Positions 24,533 through 32,650 of a DNA stretch of 36,958 bases are shown in pieces. A program made the translations under genes and the position numbers. The notes below the pieces were generated by a model, which worked only from the letters and a program-made list of their open reading frames with translations, did not search any database and was not told the origin of the DNA. Where the stretch lies: assembly GCA_015491485.1 (NCBI GenBank), contig WFVT01000078.1, positions 1 through 36,958 on the forward strand, read 5' to 3'. Source of the stretch: Candidatus Zhuqueibacterota bacterium. GTDB taxonomy: Bacteria > Zhuqueibacterota > Zhuqueibacteria > Zhuqueibacterales > Geothermadaptataceae. How positions within the stretch are numbered: position 1 is the stretch's first letter; each line of letters opens with the position of its first letter.

Positions 24533-25060
24533 TTATAAATTCAAATGTCCCATATTGATATCCAGATCGTCGTCAGAGTCCGACTTTCCGGATTCGGGAG
24601 GCGGCATATCGGACGACTCCGAGCTTAGCGAACCGCCTTCATCTTCCCAGCCTGAAAGCGGTTCGGCCATGGATTCGGTGGTTCCTTCTTCGCTCAGCGT
24701 CTGAACTTCTTTTTTCCGTTTATTCAAAAACTGAATACGGCGTGCTTTGATCTCCACCACATTTTTGGTGGTGCCGTCCTGATTTTTCCAGGTCCGGCTT
24801 TGAAGCTCGCCGTCGATCAGAACCGCGCTGCCTTTACGCAAATTTTCATAACAGCTTTCAGCCAGCTTGTACCAGGCAACGACGCCAACATAACACACAT
24901 TTTCGCGCCACTGGCCGGTATTGTCTTTAAACCGACGATTGGATGCGATATAAAAATTGGCAACGGGTGTCCCATTGGTCGTCCGCCGAAAAGACGGATC
25001 GCTGGTCAAATTACCGGCGATCATTACCATATTGATATCTGGCATCTTCAAATCCGCCAT
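24533..25060 (-). CDS. ssb: Single-stranded DNA-binding protein SSB
   Basis: The product has 175 residues from MADLKMPDINMVMIAGNL, preceded by GGGAGG at good spacing; the in-frame extension to 25135 is rejected. The OB fold spans about 8-115 (GNLTSDPSFRRT, GTPVANFYIASNRRF, VAWYKLAESCYENLRKGSAVLIDGELQSRTW). The linker is acidic and Ser-rich. The chain ends DDDLDINMGHLNL, so the usual amphipathic tip (DDDIPF or close variants) that recruits RecO, PriA and others is not at the terminus. It sits at its usual place between rpsF and rpsR. Confidence 0.95.
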   Translation of the reverse strand: MADLKMPDINMVMIAGNLTSDPSFRRTTNGTPVANFYIASNRRFKDNTGQWRENVCYVGVVAWYKLAESCYENLRKGSAVLIDGELQSRTWKNQDGTTKNVVEIKARRIQFLNKRKKEVQTLSEEGTTESMAEPLSGWEDEGGSLSSESSDMPPPESGKSDSDDDLDINMGHLNL

Positions 25061-25197
25061 AGCGCACCTCCCGCCGCTAACCTGTAATCCATAAACAACA
25101 TTGCCCTGATGAACCGACTTCAACACATACGACAAGCTACCCGGGCAATTCCATTTTTTACATTGTTAAATGAAAATAAGTTATGATTTTATCATCT

Positions 25198-25800
25198 TCA
25201 AGACTTTTCTTCAGCTTCGGGGGAGGCTTCATCCGATTCGGCGGTTGAAGATTCGTCCTGAGCTTCGGCTGCCTCAGCAGCAGAGGTTTCGGCCTCCTGT
25301 TCCTGCGGTTCCGGAGTGTCCTTGCTTTCTTCTTCTGCTGCTGTTGCTGCAGCCTCAGTTGTTGCTTCTCCCGCCTCTTCGGCCGCTTCCGCTGCGGATT
25401 CCACCGGTTTGTCGTCCGGTTCCGATGCCGGTGCCGCTTCAGCAGATTCGGCAGCCGCCTCTTTCGCAGCACGCTCTTCCTGCAGCCGCTCCATTTTCAA
25501 CATCAACTTATCGACCCGCACGGTAAGGTAACGAAGCACGGGTTCCATTAGCCGGTATTCCCGCTCCAGCAAACGGACGACCTGTCCCGGCGCGCTGAAC
25601 CGGATATACACGTAATACCCATACTGTTTTTTGTTGATTTCATAAGCCAGACGACGTTTCCCCCATTCGTCCACTTTCACAATCTCACCACCATGATTGG
25701 TAATAAATGTGGTGACTTTCTTTATCGCGTCTTCGATTTCCGTGCTCTTCAATTGCGGATCGAGCACGATGGTTGTTTCATAAAGACGTTCCAATGTCAC
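25198..25800 (-). CDS. rpsF: Ribosomal protein bS6 with long acidic Ala/Glu-rich tail
   Basis: Residues 1-105 are a normal bS6 domain (YETTIVLDPQLKSTEIEDAI, GGEIVKVDEWGKRRLAYEINK, GYYVYIRFSAPGQVV, LLEREYRLMEPVLRYLTVR). The following 95 residues are low-complexity Ala, Glu, Ser, Thr and Pro (for example EAAAESAEAAPASEPDDKP) and almost certainly disordered. Most bS6 proteins have 95-140 residues. The start GTG at 25800 has AGGAGG only two bases upstream; a TTG two codons later has ideal spacing and may be the true start. It begins the rpsF-ssb-rpsR-rplI operon. Confidence 0.95.
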   Translation of the reverse strand: MTLERLYETTIVLDPQLKSTEIEDAIKKVTTFITNHGGEIVKVDEWGKRRLAYEINKKQYGYYVYIRFSAPGQVVRLLEREYRLMEPVLRYLTVRVDKLMLKMERLQEERAAKEAAAESAEAAPASEPDDKPVESAAEAAEEAGEATTEAAATAAEEESKDTPEPQEQEAETSAAEAAEAQDESSTAESDEASPEAEEKS

Positions 25801-25934
25801 AACCTCCTTTTTTCAAAATCATCATCAATCCCGAATGGTGCGCCCGCCGAATGCAACGTGCGATGAGAATTCGCGGACATCGAGAAAAAGGGTTGCATCA
25901 TTTCAGCCGGCAGGCGCCACCATCCGCAGTGAGC

Positions 25935-27941
25935 TTATTTAAATAACGGTGCCAGCACCAGCGAAATCACGCTCATCAACTTAATGAGGATGTTGATGGA
26001 CGGGCCGACCGTATCTTTCAAAGGATCGCCCACCGTATCGCCGATAACCGCGGCTTTGTGTGTTTCCGACCCTTTGCCGCCAAAATGGCCTTCTTCGATA
26101 TACTTTTTGGCGTTGTCCATCGCGCCACCGGAATTCGCCATCTGGATGCCCAGCACCAGACCCGATACCAGCGATCCGACCAACAAGCCGGCCAGGGCGG
26201 CTTTGCCCAGAATGAGCCCGACGAGCACGGGGGCAAGAATCGCCATGACTCCCGGCACCAGCATGCCGTTGATGGCTCCCTTGGTGCTGATATCCACACA
26301 ACGGGCGGAATCGGGCAGAGCTTTGCCCTCCATCAAGCCTTTAATTTCACGGAACTGACGCCGGACTTCTTCAATCATTTGAAATGCAGCTTTACTGACC
26401 GCCTGGAACAGCATGGAGCTGAAGAAATACGGCAACATGCCGCCAAGGATCAATCCGACCAACACATAGGGGTCTTTGATATCCGCGGCTTCCAGCTCAA
26501 CCGAATGCATATAAGCCACGAGCAGGCCCATTGCCGCGAACGCCGCCGAACCGATGGCAAAGCCCTTGCCAATGGCTGCCGTGGTGTTGCCCACAGCATC
26601 GAGGTTATCGGTGATTTTACGCACGCTCGGATCGAGTTGAGCCATTTCGGCGATACCTCCGGCATTGTCGGCAATCGGGCCGTAGCTATCCACGCTAACC
26701 ACCATCCCCGTCGTGGCAAGCATGCCAAAGGCGGCCATCGCCACGCCGTAAATGCCGGCAAATTTCACCGAAACCAGAACGGCTATAACCAGCACGATCA
26801 CCGGAATGGCGGTGGAGGCCATCCCGAGCGAAATGCCGCCCGTCACGGTCAGCGCCGGGCCGCTTTGCGATTCTTCCGCCAGCTTACGCACCGGTTTATA
26901 ATCACTGGAGGTGTAATATTCCGAGGTCAATCCCACGATAATACCGGAGATCACCCCGGCCAGAGTCGCCCAGAAGGGACCGAGAACGCCGTAGGTCGTC
27001 CCGCTTTCATCGGTAAATTCGACGCCGTTGTATTTGACGATGAGAAACGTGGCGACTGCCGTCAGAATGGCGCTGATATAGGTTCCCGTCATCAGTGCTT
27101 TTTGAGGATTATTGCGAGCCGCCATTTTGACATACAACACACCGATTATAGAAGCCACGATCCCGGCACTGGCGATTTGCAGCGGCAGAAGCTGCAGGGT
27201 GGCGATCCCCAGGCCTGCTGCAATGGCGATGCTGGCGATCATGGACTCCACATAACTTTCGAGCAAGTCCGCACCCAAGCCGGCCACGTCACCCACATTA
27301 TCGCCCACGTTGTCGGCAATCACGGCCGGATTTCGCGGATCGTCTTCAGGAATGTTGGCTTCTACTTTTCCCACCAGATCGGCGCCCATATCCGCGCCTT
27401 TGGTAAAAATGCCGCCGCCGCTACGGGCGAACAGAGCCACCAGACTCGCGCCCATGGCATATCCGTTCACGATGGTGGGGTCTCCCTGAAACACCACATA
27501 AACGATGACCAGGCCAAGCAGCGCCAGTCCGACGACGGACATGCCCATGACCGCACCGCCGGAAACGGCAATGCTCAACGCGCCTTTTAATCCCTCATCA
27601 ATCGCACCCTGGGCCGTCCGGGAGTTGGCGCGGGTGGCAATGCTCATGCCGATATACCCGGCCAGCGCCGAAACCACACTGCCGATGACGAATGCAATGG
27701 AGGTCTTCCATCCCAGTTGAACATCGCTGATCATCGGCGCAATCGCTATCAATCCCGCAATCACAATCACAAAAATCGATACGTAGGTGTACTCACGCCG
27801 CAGGAATGCTTTTGCGCCTTCCTGCACCAGTTTCGAAATCTGCACCATCTTTTCGTTGCCCGGATTCTTCCGCAGAATATCCCAGGAAAGGTAGGCAACA
27901 AAAAGCAGCGCAATAACGCCGGCAACTGCTGGGATAATCAA
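25935..27941 (-). CDS. hppA: Membrane-bound ion-translocating pyrophosphatase HppA, K+-dependent type
   Basis: This 668-residue integral membrane enzyme with about 16 helices couples pyrophosphate hydrolysis to H+ or Na+ export. Diagnostic motifs: [20 protein letters not shown] and [32 protein letters not shown] in the active site, [16 protein letters not shown], and [22 protein letters not shown] at the C-terminus. The segment [17 protein letters not shown] near residue 450 carries Ala where K+-independent enzymes have Lys, indicating the K+-dependent subfamily, which includes Na+ pumps. The start is TTG with GAGGAGG eight bases upstream. It lies between pth and rpsF, interrupting the usual housekeeping order. 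Confidence 0.96.
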   Translation of the reverse strand: MIIPAVAGVIALLFVAYLSWDILRKNPGNEKMVQISKLVQEGAKAFLRREYTYVSIFVIVIAGLIAIAPMISDVQLGWKTSIAFVIGSVVSALAGYIGMSIATRANSRTAQGAIDEGLKGALSIAVSGGAVMGMSVVGLALLGLVIVYVVFQGDPTIVNGYAMGASLVALFARSGGGIFTKGADMGADLVGKVEANIPEDDPRNPAVIADNVGDNVGDVAGLGADLLESYVESMIASIAIAAGLGIATLQLLPLQIASAGIVASIIGVLYVKMAARNNPQKALMTGTYISAILTAVATFLIVKYNGVEFTDESGTTYGVLGPFWATLAGVISGIIVGLTSEYYTSSDYKPVRKLAEESQSGPALTVTGGISLGMASTAIPVIVLVIAVLVSVKFAGIYGVAMAAFGMLATTGMVVSVDSYGPIADNAGGIAEMAQLDPSVRKITDNLDAVGNTTAAIGKGFAIGSAAFAAMGLLVAYMHSVELEAADIKDPYVLVGLILGGMLPYFFSSMLFQAVSKAAFQMIEEVRRQFREIKGLMEGKALPDSARCVDISTKGAINGMLVPGVMAILAPVLVGLILGKAALAGLLVGSLVSGLVLGIQMANSGGAMDNAKKYIEEGHFGGKGSETHKAAVIGDTVGDPLKDTVGPSINILIKLMSVISLVLAPLFK

Positions 27942-27959
27942 TGTTCAATCCTCCTCTGT

Positions 27960-28544
27960 TTATTCCAGTAAAAACTGATGGTTATATCGATTCATCGCTT
28001 TCTCGATTCCGTCGGTTACAACCATTTCTGCCGCATCGGCACACGCTTCCAGAATGACAGGCAGTTGTTTTTGTTCTTTGCGTGAGAATTGCGCCAACAC
28101 GAATTTCACTGAATCGCCACGGTATTCTTCCTGCCCGATTCCCACGCGCAAACGCATGATATCTTCCGTCTGAAAAACATCGATGATCGACCGCATGCCT
28201 TTGTGACCGCCGTCGCTGCCGCTGGCTCGCAACCGGATTTTGCCAAAAGGCAGATGATAATCGTCATACACCACCAGCAAACGATCTAACGGCACTTTCC
28301 AATACTCCAGCGCCTGACGCACACCATGGCCGCTGAGATTCATGTATGTCATGGGCTTGATCAGATAAACAGCGGCACCGGCCAAACGAAACTGGGCGCA
28401 CAAATAATCGCCTCGACCTGCCTTGAAAGCCGTCTGGTACCGGTCGGCTAAGAAATCAGCCACCAGGAATCCGACATTATGGCGCGTCAGAGCGTATTCC
28501 GGCCCCGGATTTCCCAGACCCGCAATCACAAATGTGTTTACCAT
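27960..28544 (-). CDS. pth: Peptidyl-tRNA hydrolase
   Basis: Pth frees tRNA from prematurely released peptidyl-tRNA. The 194-residue length from MVNTFVIAGLGNPGPEY is standard; frame upstream to 28655 is not conserved in type. Catalytic residues are visible: the Asn in GLGNPG, the His in LTRHNVGF, the Asp in VVYDDYHLPFGKIRLR and the conserved GSDGGHKGMRSI. It follows the L25 gene after 150 bases, matching the ctc-pth pairing of Bacillus and many other genomes. No clear ribosome site precedes the ATG. Confidence 0.96.
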   Translation of the reverse strand: MVNTFVIAGLGNPGPEYALTRHNVGFLVADFLADRYQTAFKAGRGDYLCAQFRLAGAAVYLIKPMTYMNLSGHGVRQALEYWKVPLDRLLVVYDDYHLPFGKIRLRASGSDGGHKGMRSIIDVFQTEDIMRLRVGIGQEEYRGDSVKFVLAQFSRKEQKQLPVILEACADAAEMVVTDGIEKAMNRYNHQFLLE

Positions 28545-28694
28545 TTCAGGACGTTTTTCAGGTAAGTCATGCAATGGATGGTGCCCGGCCTGGTAAAGAG
28601 GCTGCCAGAACAGCGGCCTGCTTTGCGTTTTTCGCTTCGACCCGGAAAAACGCACCGGGTGGGCACAACAGAATGGGGATCAGGAACGGGGTTC

Positions 28695-29342
28695 CTATCC
28701 CTCTTTTTCGCCTTCTTCCTCTTCTTTCTTGGCTTTGCCAACCACTTCGGGTTCGGCTTCTTCTTCGGCTTCCGCCGGCTCGGCTTCCGCTTCCACACGT
28801 GCCGGCACCACCGAGGCAATCACCGTATCGGGATCATCGACGATTTTATAGGTCGATTGATCGAGATCGGCGACCGTGAGCGTATCGTGCACTTTTAAAT
28901 GGCTGACATCGACTTCAATATGATCCGGAATATCTTTGGGCATCACTTCGATGGTCACCGTCCGGGTGAGAAATTGCAACACGCCGCCCTGCTCTTTAAC
29001 GCCCACAGGGGTACCGGTCAGGTGGATATGCACATCCACTTCCATGGCTTCGCCATAGGTGACACCGAGAAAATCCACATGCACCGGTTCCAGTGTCACC
29101 GGATCCCACTGAATTTCACGAATCACGCCGGGCATGCGCTTGCCGTCTTCAAATTGCAAATCGACAATGCTGACCTCGCCGGTTGCCACAGCATGAAATT
29201 CCTTGCGATCGACCGCCAAAGGTACAGCCTCATTGCCATGACTGTAATAAATCGCGGGGATCTTTCCCAGCCGGCGCAATTTTTTCGAGGACCGTTTACC
29301 GACAATATCGCGATATTCGGCTTTTAATGCGACTTCGGACAT
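28695..29342 (-). CDS. rplY: Ribosomal protein bL25, CTC form
   Basis: This 215-residue product has the two-domain CTC/TL5 form. The N-terminal 5S rRNA-binding domain (1-90) contains RDIVGKRSSKKLRRLGKIPAIYY and IREIQWDPVTLEPVHVDFL. The C-terminal beta domain (about 95-180) contains TRTVTIEVMPKDIPDHIEVDVSHL. An acidic tail follows (EAEAEPAEAEEEAEPEVV), ending in mixed Lys/Glu. CTC proteins are often stress-linked, though nothing here shows such control. It lies between prs and pth, the order seen in Bacillus and Geobacter. A hairpin (GGGATAGGAAC/GTTCCTGATCCC) overlaps its stop codon without a T tract. Confidence 0.95.
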   Translation of the reverse strand: MSEVALKAEYRDIVGKRSSKKLRRLGKIPAIYYSHGNEAVPLAVDRKEFHAVATGEVSIVDLQFEDGKRMPGVIREIQWDPVTLEPVHVDFLGVTYGEAMEVDVHIHLTGTPVGVKEQGGVLQFLTRTVTIEVMPKDIPDHIEVDVSHLKVHDTLTVADLDQSTYKIVDDPDTVIASVVPARVEAEAEPAEAEEEAEPEVVGKAKKEEEEGEKEG

Positions 29343-29365
29343 AGCTCGTTACCCACGTTTTTCAT

Positions 29366-30358
29366 TTAATCTGTTGTGTCAAACAGTGAACTAATCGATT
29401 CTTCGTTGTGGATTCGCATAATAGCGCGACCGAACAGTTCGGCCACGCTCAAAACTTTGATCTTTTCGATGCGTTTCTCCGGCGGCAGATAGATCGTATC
29501 GGTAACCACCAACTCTGTCACGGCGGATTTTTGAATTTTCTCAACCGCATTACCGGAAAGAATGGCATGGGTGCATCCGGCATAAATTTTCCGGGCGCCT
29601 TTTTCTTTTAAGAAATTGGCTGCGGCGGTCAGAGTACCGGCGGTGTCACAAATATCGTCCACCATGATCACGTCACGGTCTTTCACATCGCCGATCACGT
29701 GTAAAACTTCAGCCACATTCTGCCGCGGCCGCCGTTTGTCGATCATGGCGATGGGGGCATTCAACCGCTTGGCATACGAACGCGCCCGGCGAATGCCGCC
29801 GATATCGGGCGAGACCACCACAAAATCATCAAGCTCTTTTTTTCGGAAATAGTCTGTAAAGATCGTAACCGCATAAAGGTGATCCAGAGGAATATCAAAG
29901 AATCCCTGAATCTGCGGCGCATGCATGTCCATGGTCAACACCCGGTCAGCGCCGGCGGTCGTCAGCAAATTCGCCACCAGCTTGGCCGTAATCGCCACGC
30001 GCGGCTGATCTTTGCGATCCTGCCGAGCGTATCCGAAATAGGGAATGACCGCCGTCACCCGCATGGCTGAAGCCCGGCGTGCCGCATCGATCATGATCAG
30101 CAGCTCCATCATATTCCGCGGCGGGGAGTTGGTGGATTGGATCAAAAAAACGTCCGCGCCGCGAATATTTTCATTATATTTGACCCAGATTTCGCCGTCA
30201 CTGAAATCTCGAATGTCGTTGTCGCCGAGTTCCATATCGAGATAGTCGGCGATTTTCCGGGCCAATTCCGGATTGGAGCGTCCGGTAAAGATTTTTGGAT
30301 GCCGCTGCTGCAATAAATTTGTGTTTAACGGAACCACACCATCGCCAGTGTTAACCAT
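29366..30358 (-). CDS. prs: Ribose-phosphate pyrophosphokinase
   Basis: Prs makes PRPP from ribose 5-phosphate and ATP, feeding nucleotide, His and Trp synthesis. The 330-residue product shows IFTGRSNPELARKIADYL, the conserved FSDGEIWVKYNENIRGADVFLIQST, ATP-loop region PYFGYARQDRK, DMHAPQIQGFFDIPLDHLYA and the PRPP-binding loop VMVDDICDTAGTL. The first 20 residues (MVNTGDGVVPLNTNLLQQRH) extend beyond most homologues, so the real start may be further in. It lies downstream of tRNA-Gln and an AT-rich hairpin. L25 follows after 23 bases. Confidence 0.97.
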   Translation of the reverse strand: MVNTGDGVVPLNTNLLQQRHPKIFTGRSNPELARKIADYLDMELGDNDIRDFSDGEIWVKYNENIRGADVFLIQSTNSPPRNMMELLIMIDAARRASAMRVTAVIPYFGYARQDRKDQPRVAITAKLVANLLTTAGADRVLTMDMHAPQIQGFFDIPLDHLYAVTIFTDYFRKKELDDFVVVSPDIGGIRRARSYAKRLNAPIAMIDKRRPRQNVAEVLHVIGDVKDRDVIMVDDICDTAGTLTAAANFLKEKGARKIYAGCTHAILSGNAVEKIQKSAVTELVVTDTIYLPPEKRIEKIKVLSVAELFGRAIMRIHNEESISSLFDTTD

Positions 30359-30380
30359 TCATCCGGCGGACACGCCAGAC

Positions 30381-30418
30381 AATAAAAATGACGAAAATCA
30401 AAAATGACTTTCGTCATT
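30381..30418 (-). terminator. Hairpin with T tract after tRNA-Gln, before prs
   Basis: On the minus strand AATGACGAAA (30409-30418) and TTTCGTCATT (30387-30396) form a perfect ten-base stem over a 12-base loop, followed by TTTATT. The stem is AT-rich, so termination may be partial and act as an attenuator between the tRNA and prs. The other 145 bases between the tRNA and this hairpin show no gene. Confidence 0.55.
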
Positions 30419-30563
30419 CCGTCTCTCGATTCGCCATATTCAGGCCGCTGATGTACCCCGGCACTGATCCAAAACACCCCGTGGCAACTCTCACCGCCGA
30501 TCAACACCCCGAGCCGTCTCGCTCAGGAAAGACCCGGCTGTTTTGGACCATCCGGAAACTTAG

Positions 30564-30636
30564 CAGGGGCGGGAGGACTCGAACCTCCGAATGCAGGAAC
30601 CAAAATCCTGTGCCTTGCCAACTTGGCGACGCCCCT
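30564..30636 (-). tRNA. tRNA-Gln (anticodon TTG)
   Basis: The 73-base minus-strand sequence folds as a cloverleaf. The acceptor stem is AGGGGCG/CGCCCCT with discriminator G, and the D arm is GCCAAGTTGGCAAGGC. The anticodon stem CAGGA/TCCTG holds loop TTTTGGT, giving anticodon TTG. The T arm is GGAGG-TTCGAGT-CCTCC. CCA is not encoded (CTA follows). It would read CAA and CAG. It lies between spoVG and prs; ispE-tRNA-Gln-prs is a known arrangement. Confidence 0.97.
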
Positions 30637-30725
30637 TTAAACGCCGAAAGGTTCAATCAAAGGTTAACGAGGAAACCGTGTGCAGGCAGACACACGTCAC
30701 CCCACTTCCCGTTCCTGGACCGTTA

Positions 30726-30754
30726 ATTATAAAAAATAATTTTTTCGAAAGCAA
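30726..30754 (-). promoter_or_regulatory. Promoter for tRNA-Gln
   Basis: On the minus strand a -35 box TTGCTT (30749-30754) is separated by exactly 17 bases from a perfect -10 box TATAAT (30726-30731). Transcription would begin near 30719, about 80 bases before the mature tRNA. It lies just past the spoVG stop. Confidence 0.75.
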
Positions 30755-30770
30755 CAGTTGATTGCAAAAA

Positions 30771-31100
30771 TTATTCTTCCTGGGCCAGGATTTTGTCCAC
30801 TTCTTCGATCGCCTGGAGTACGCCGTCTTCGACCGGGAGCCCTTCTTTTTCCAACATATTTTTGTACTCAGTGAGTACCACCTTTTCGATCTTGGCTCGG
30901 AAGTCGTGCGTAATCGGATGGGCAATATCGCGATAGGTGCCATCGCTCATTTTACGGCTGGGCATACTCACAAAATAGCCGCTCGTTCCTTTGATTACCT
31001 TCATCCCGCGCACAACAAAGCAGTTGTCAAACGTCACATTGACAAACGCCTTCAGTTTGTCTTCGTCCCGGATGCTGACGGTGATTTCGGTAATCTCCAT
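30771..31100 (-). CDS. spoVG: SpoVG family nucleic acid-binding regulator
   Basis: This product of about 109 residues starts at MEITEITVSIRDEDKLKAF, with GGAGGGAGG just upstream; an in-frame ATG at 31130 lacks support. The family core is clear: VNVTFDNCFVVRGMKVIKGTSGYFVSMPSRKMSDGTYRDIAHPIT, followed by a helical end (EKVVLTEYKNMLEKEG). SpoVG binds DNA and RNA and acts as a global or virulence regulator in Firmicutes and spirochaetes, and it also occurs in non-sporulating phyla. It lies between ispE and tRNA-Gln/prs, recalling the Bacillus order. Confidence 0.95.
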   Translation of the reverse strand: MEITEITVSIRDEDKLKAFVNVTFDNCFVVRGMKVIKGTSGYFVSMPSRKMSDGTYRDIAHPITHDFRAKIEKVVLTEYKNMLEKEGLPVEDGVLQAIEEVDKILAQEE

Positions 31101-31162
31101 TCCTCCCTCCTGAAAAGATAATTGAGACATGCTGAGAACCCTTTCAAACCATCCAACCCCTG

Positions 31163-32104
31163 TCAGCCGTTCGAGGAAAGGCTGCCAAGCTCACGTATCC
31201 CCCACCGGACCGGGCGAGCCAGATAGGTCGGATAGTGTTGCTGAAAACACGCTACCCCAGCTAAAGCATCCACCTCCTTGTGATAAATCCCGTAAACCGC
31301 CGAGCCACTCCCTGTAAGACTCGCATATACGGCGCCTTTTTCATAGAGCATTTCTTTGATTTCTCGCAATTGCGGGAACGCCCGAAAGACGACGCGCTCA
31401 AAATCGTTGATCAGCTCCAGGCGCCAATGGACTTGTTCGTCCCCCGAGAGAAAAAATCGATGTAAGTTAATCTTTTTTTTGACAGTTGTCAAGGGAATTT
31501 TAAGGTTTGCATAAGCCCATTTTGTAGCGATATGAATCGGCGGAGCGACCACCACAATCCACTGATTCGACAGGACCGGGGCGATCGCCTGCAAACGTTC
31601 GCCGATCCCCTCGGCCAGAGCCGTCCCGCCGACAATAAAAAACGGCACATCCGCACCCAGGCCAACGGCAAGGGCTTGCAATTCATCCGGCGAAAGGGAG
31701 ATTGGCAGCAAATGCGCCAGCCCCAGCAATACGACCGCTGCATTGCTGCTACCGCCCCCCAGACCGGCTCCCATCGGAATGCGCTTTTGCAGGGCAATTT
31801 CAACATGCACCGGCCGCGGACAACGCGCTAAAATCCGTTCTGCGGCTCGGTAGGCTAAATTGCGGTGATCGGTGGGCAAACCCGGTACATCCGCGGTTAT
31901 ATCAATTCTCGTCCCGGGCGACTCCCGGACACGAAGACGAACGGTGTCATGCAAACTGATTTGCTGAAAAACCGTTTGAATATCGTGGTATCCGTCTTCT
32001 CGCCGCCCTATAACCCGCAAACCCAAATTGATTTTGGCATAGGAAGGGAGGACGAGTTGCTTCTCAGCGGCTAAAGAGTCATCAACAGAGTGGTTCGTCC
32101 TCAC
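31163..32104 (-). CDS. ispE: 4-diphosphocytidyl-2-C-methyl-D-erythritol kinase IspE
   Basis: IspE phosphorylates CDP-ME in the MEP isoprenoid pathway. The 313-residue GHMP kinase shows the substrate-binding start SYAKINLGLRVIGRREDGYHDI, the ATP loop IPMGAGLGGGSSNAA, GADVPFFIVGGTALAEGIGE with the catalytic Asp, and the C-terminal SLTGSGSAVYGIY. It follows a BMC shell gene by 29 bases on the same strand and precedes spoVG. Its presence shows that at least part of the MEP pathway operates here. Confidence 0.96.
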   Translation of the reverse strand: MRTNHSVDDSLAAEKQLVLPSYAKINLGLRVIGRREDGYHDIQTVFQQISLHDTVRLRVRESPGTRIDITADVPGLPTDHRNLAYRAAERILARCPRPVHVEIALQKRIPMGAGLGGGSSNAAVVLLGLAHLLPISLSPDELQALAVGLGADVPFFIVGGTALAEGIGERLQAIAPVLSNQWIVVVAPPIHIATKWAYANLKIPLTTVKKKINLHRFFLSGDEQVHWRLELINDFERVVFRAFPQLREIKEMLYEKGAVYASLTGSGSAVYGIYHKEVDALAGVACFQQHYPTYLARPVRWGIRELGSLSSNG

Positions 32105-32133
32105 AGCGTCAGGTTGGTATCCGGCTTTATGGC

Positions 32134-32418
32134 CTATTTTGTTGGTTTTTTGGGCAAAATCATTTCCACATCGGCGTGCGGCCGCGGGATGACATGCACG
32201 GAGACCAGCTCTCCAACTTTTTCGGCGGCGGCGGCTCCAGCATCGGTCGCTGCTTTAACGGCCCCCACATCACCACGCACCATCACGGTCACAAAACCAC
32301 CTCCGATGGTTTCCTTCCCGATCAGCGTCACCTTAGCCGCTTTAACCATGGCGTCCGCAGCTTCAATCGCGCCAACCAGCCCTCGTGTTTCTATCATTCC
32401 CAATGCATCTAAGCTCAT
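32134..32418 (-). CDS. Bacterial microcompartment hexameric shell protein (BMC-H, PduA/EutM-like)
   Basis: The 94-residue product from [13 protein letters not shown] (AAGGAG eight bases upstream) is a canonical single-domain BMC-H protein. It shows [19 protein letters not shown], the Lys-containing interface region [13 protein letters not shown], the pore loop IGGGF (38-42), [15 protein letters not shown] and the C-terminal [12 protein letters not shown]. Such proteins form the facets of carboxysomes and metabolosomes. No other shell gene, encapsulated enzyme or pentamer gene lies in this window, so it is an orphan locus; partners may lie elsewhere. The short tail ILPKKPTK is basic. Confidence 0.95.
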   Translation of the reverse strand: MSLDALGMIETRGLVGAIEAADAMVKAAKVTLIGKETIGGGFVTVMVRGDVGAVKAATDAGAAAAEKVGELVSVHVIPRPHADVEMILPKKPTK

Positions 32419-32506
32419 AGGTCTGTCTCCTTGCAAAAGGTCGATGCTCCCAAAAATCCCGCCGGGGCTTTAGCCACGCTCGCGGCCCCAACTTATTCGA
32501 ATCATG

Positions 32507-32535
32507 AACTTAGCAAAATTCCATTTTTTTGTCAA
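32507..32535 (-). promoter_or_regulatory. Promoter candidate for the BMC shell gene and ispE
   Basis: On the minus strand a perfect -35 box TTGACA (32530-32535) is followed after 17 bases by TAAGTT (32507-32512), a weak -10. The leader of about 90 bases holds a GC-rich hairpin (32464-32489) before the ribosome site. Confidence 0.45.
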
Positions 32536-32576
32536 TGTTTTTTTGGCCGGGTGCCACATGCGCTCCGAAGAAAGCC

Positions 32577-32605
32577 TTGCATCTTGCCCCCCGAATCTTT
32601 ACATT
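32577..32605 (+). promoter_or_regulatory. Promoter candidate for the LpxH-like gene
   Basis: On the plus strand TTGCAT (32577-32582), a 17-base spacer and TACATT (32600-32605) give a plausible sigma-70 promoter about 45 bases before the ATG at 32651. It diverges from the BMC gene promoter. Confidence 0.5.
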
Positions 32606-32650
32606 TTCATGCTATGCCGATACAGACATACAGAACGTATTGATACCATC

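Noticed and set aside
26058-27590. Plus-strand open frame of 510 codons opposite hppA
   Set aside because: It is the complement of a strongly conserved pyrophosphatase, and its composition is dominated by His, Arg and Asn as expected of antisense translation.
32504-32650. N-terminal extension of the LpxH-like protein
   Set aside because: The extra 49 codons cross the divergent promoter region, and the family begins at the FFISDAHLG strand.
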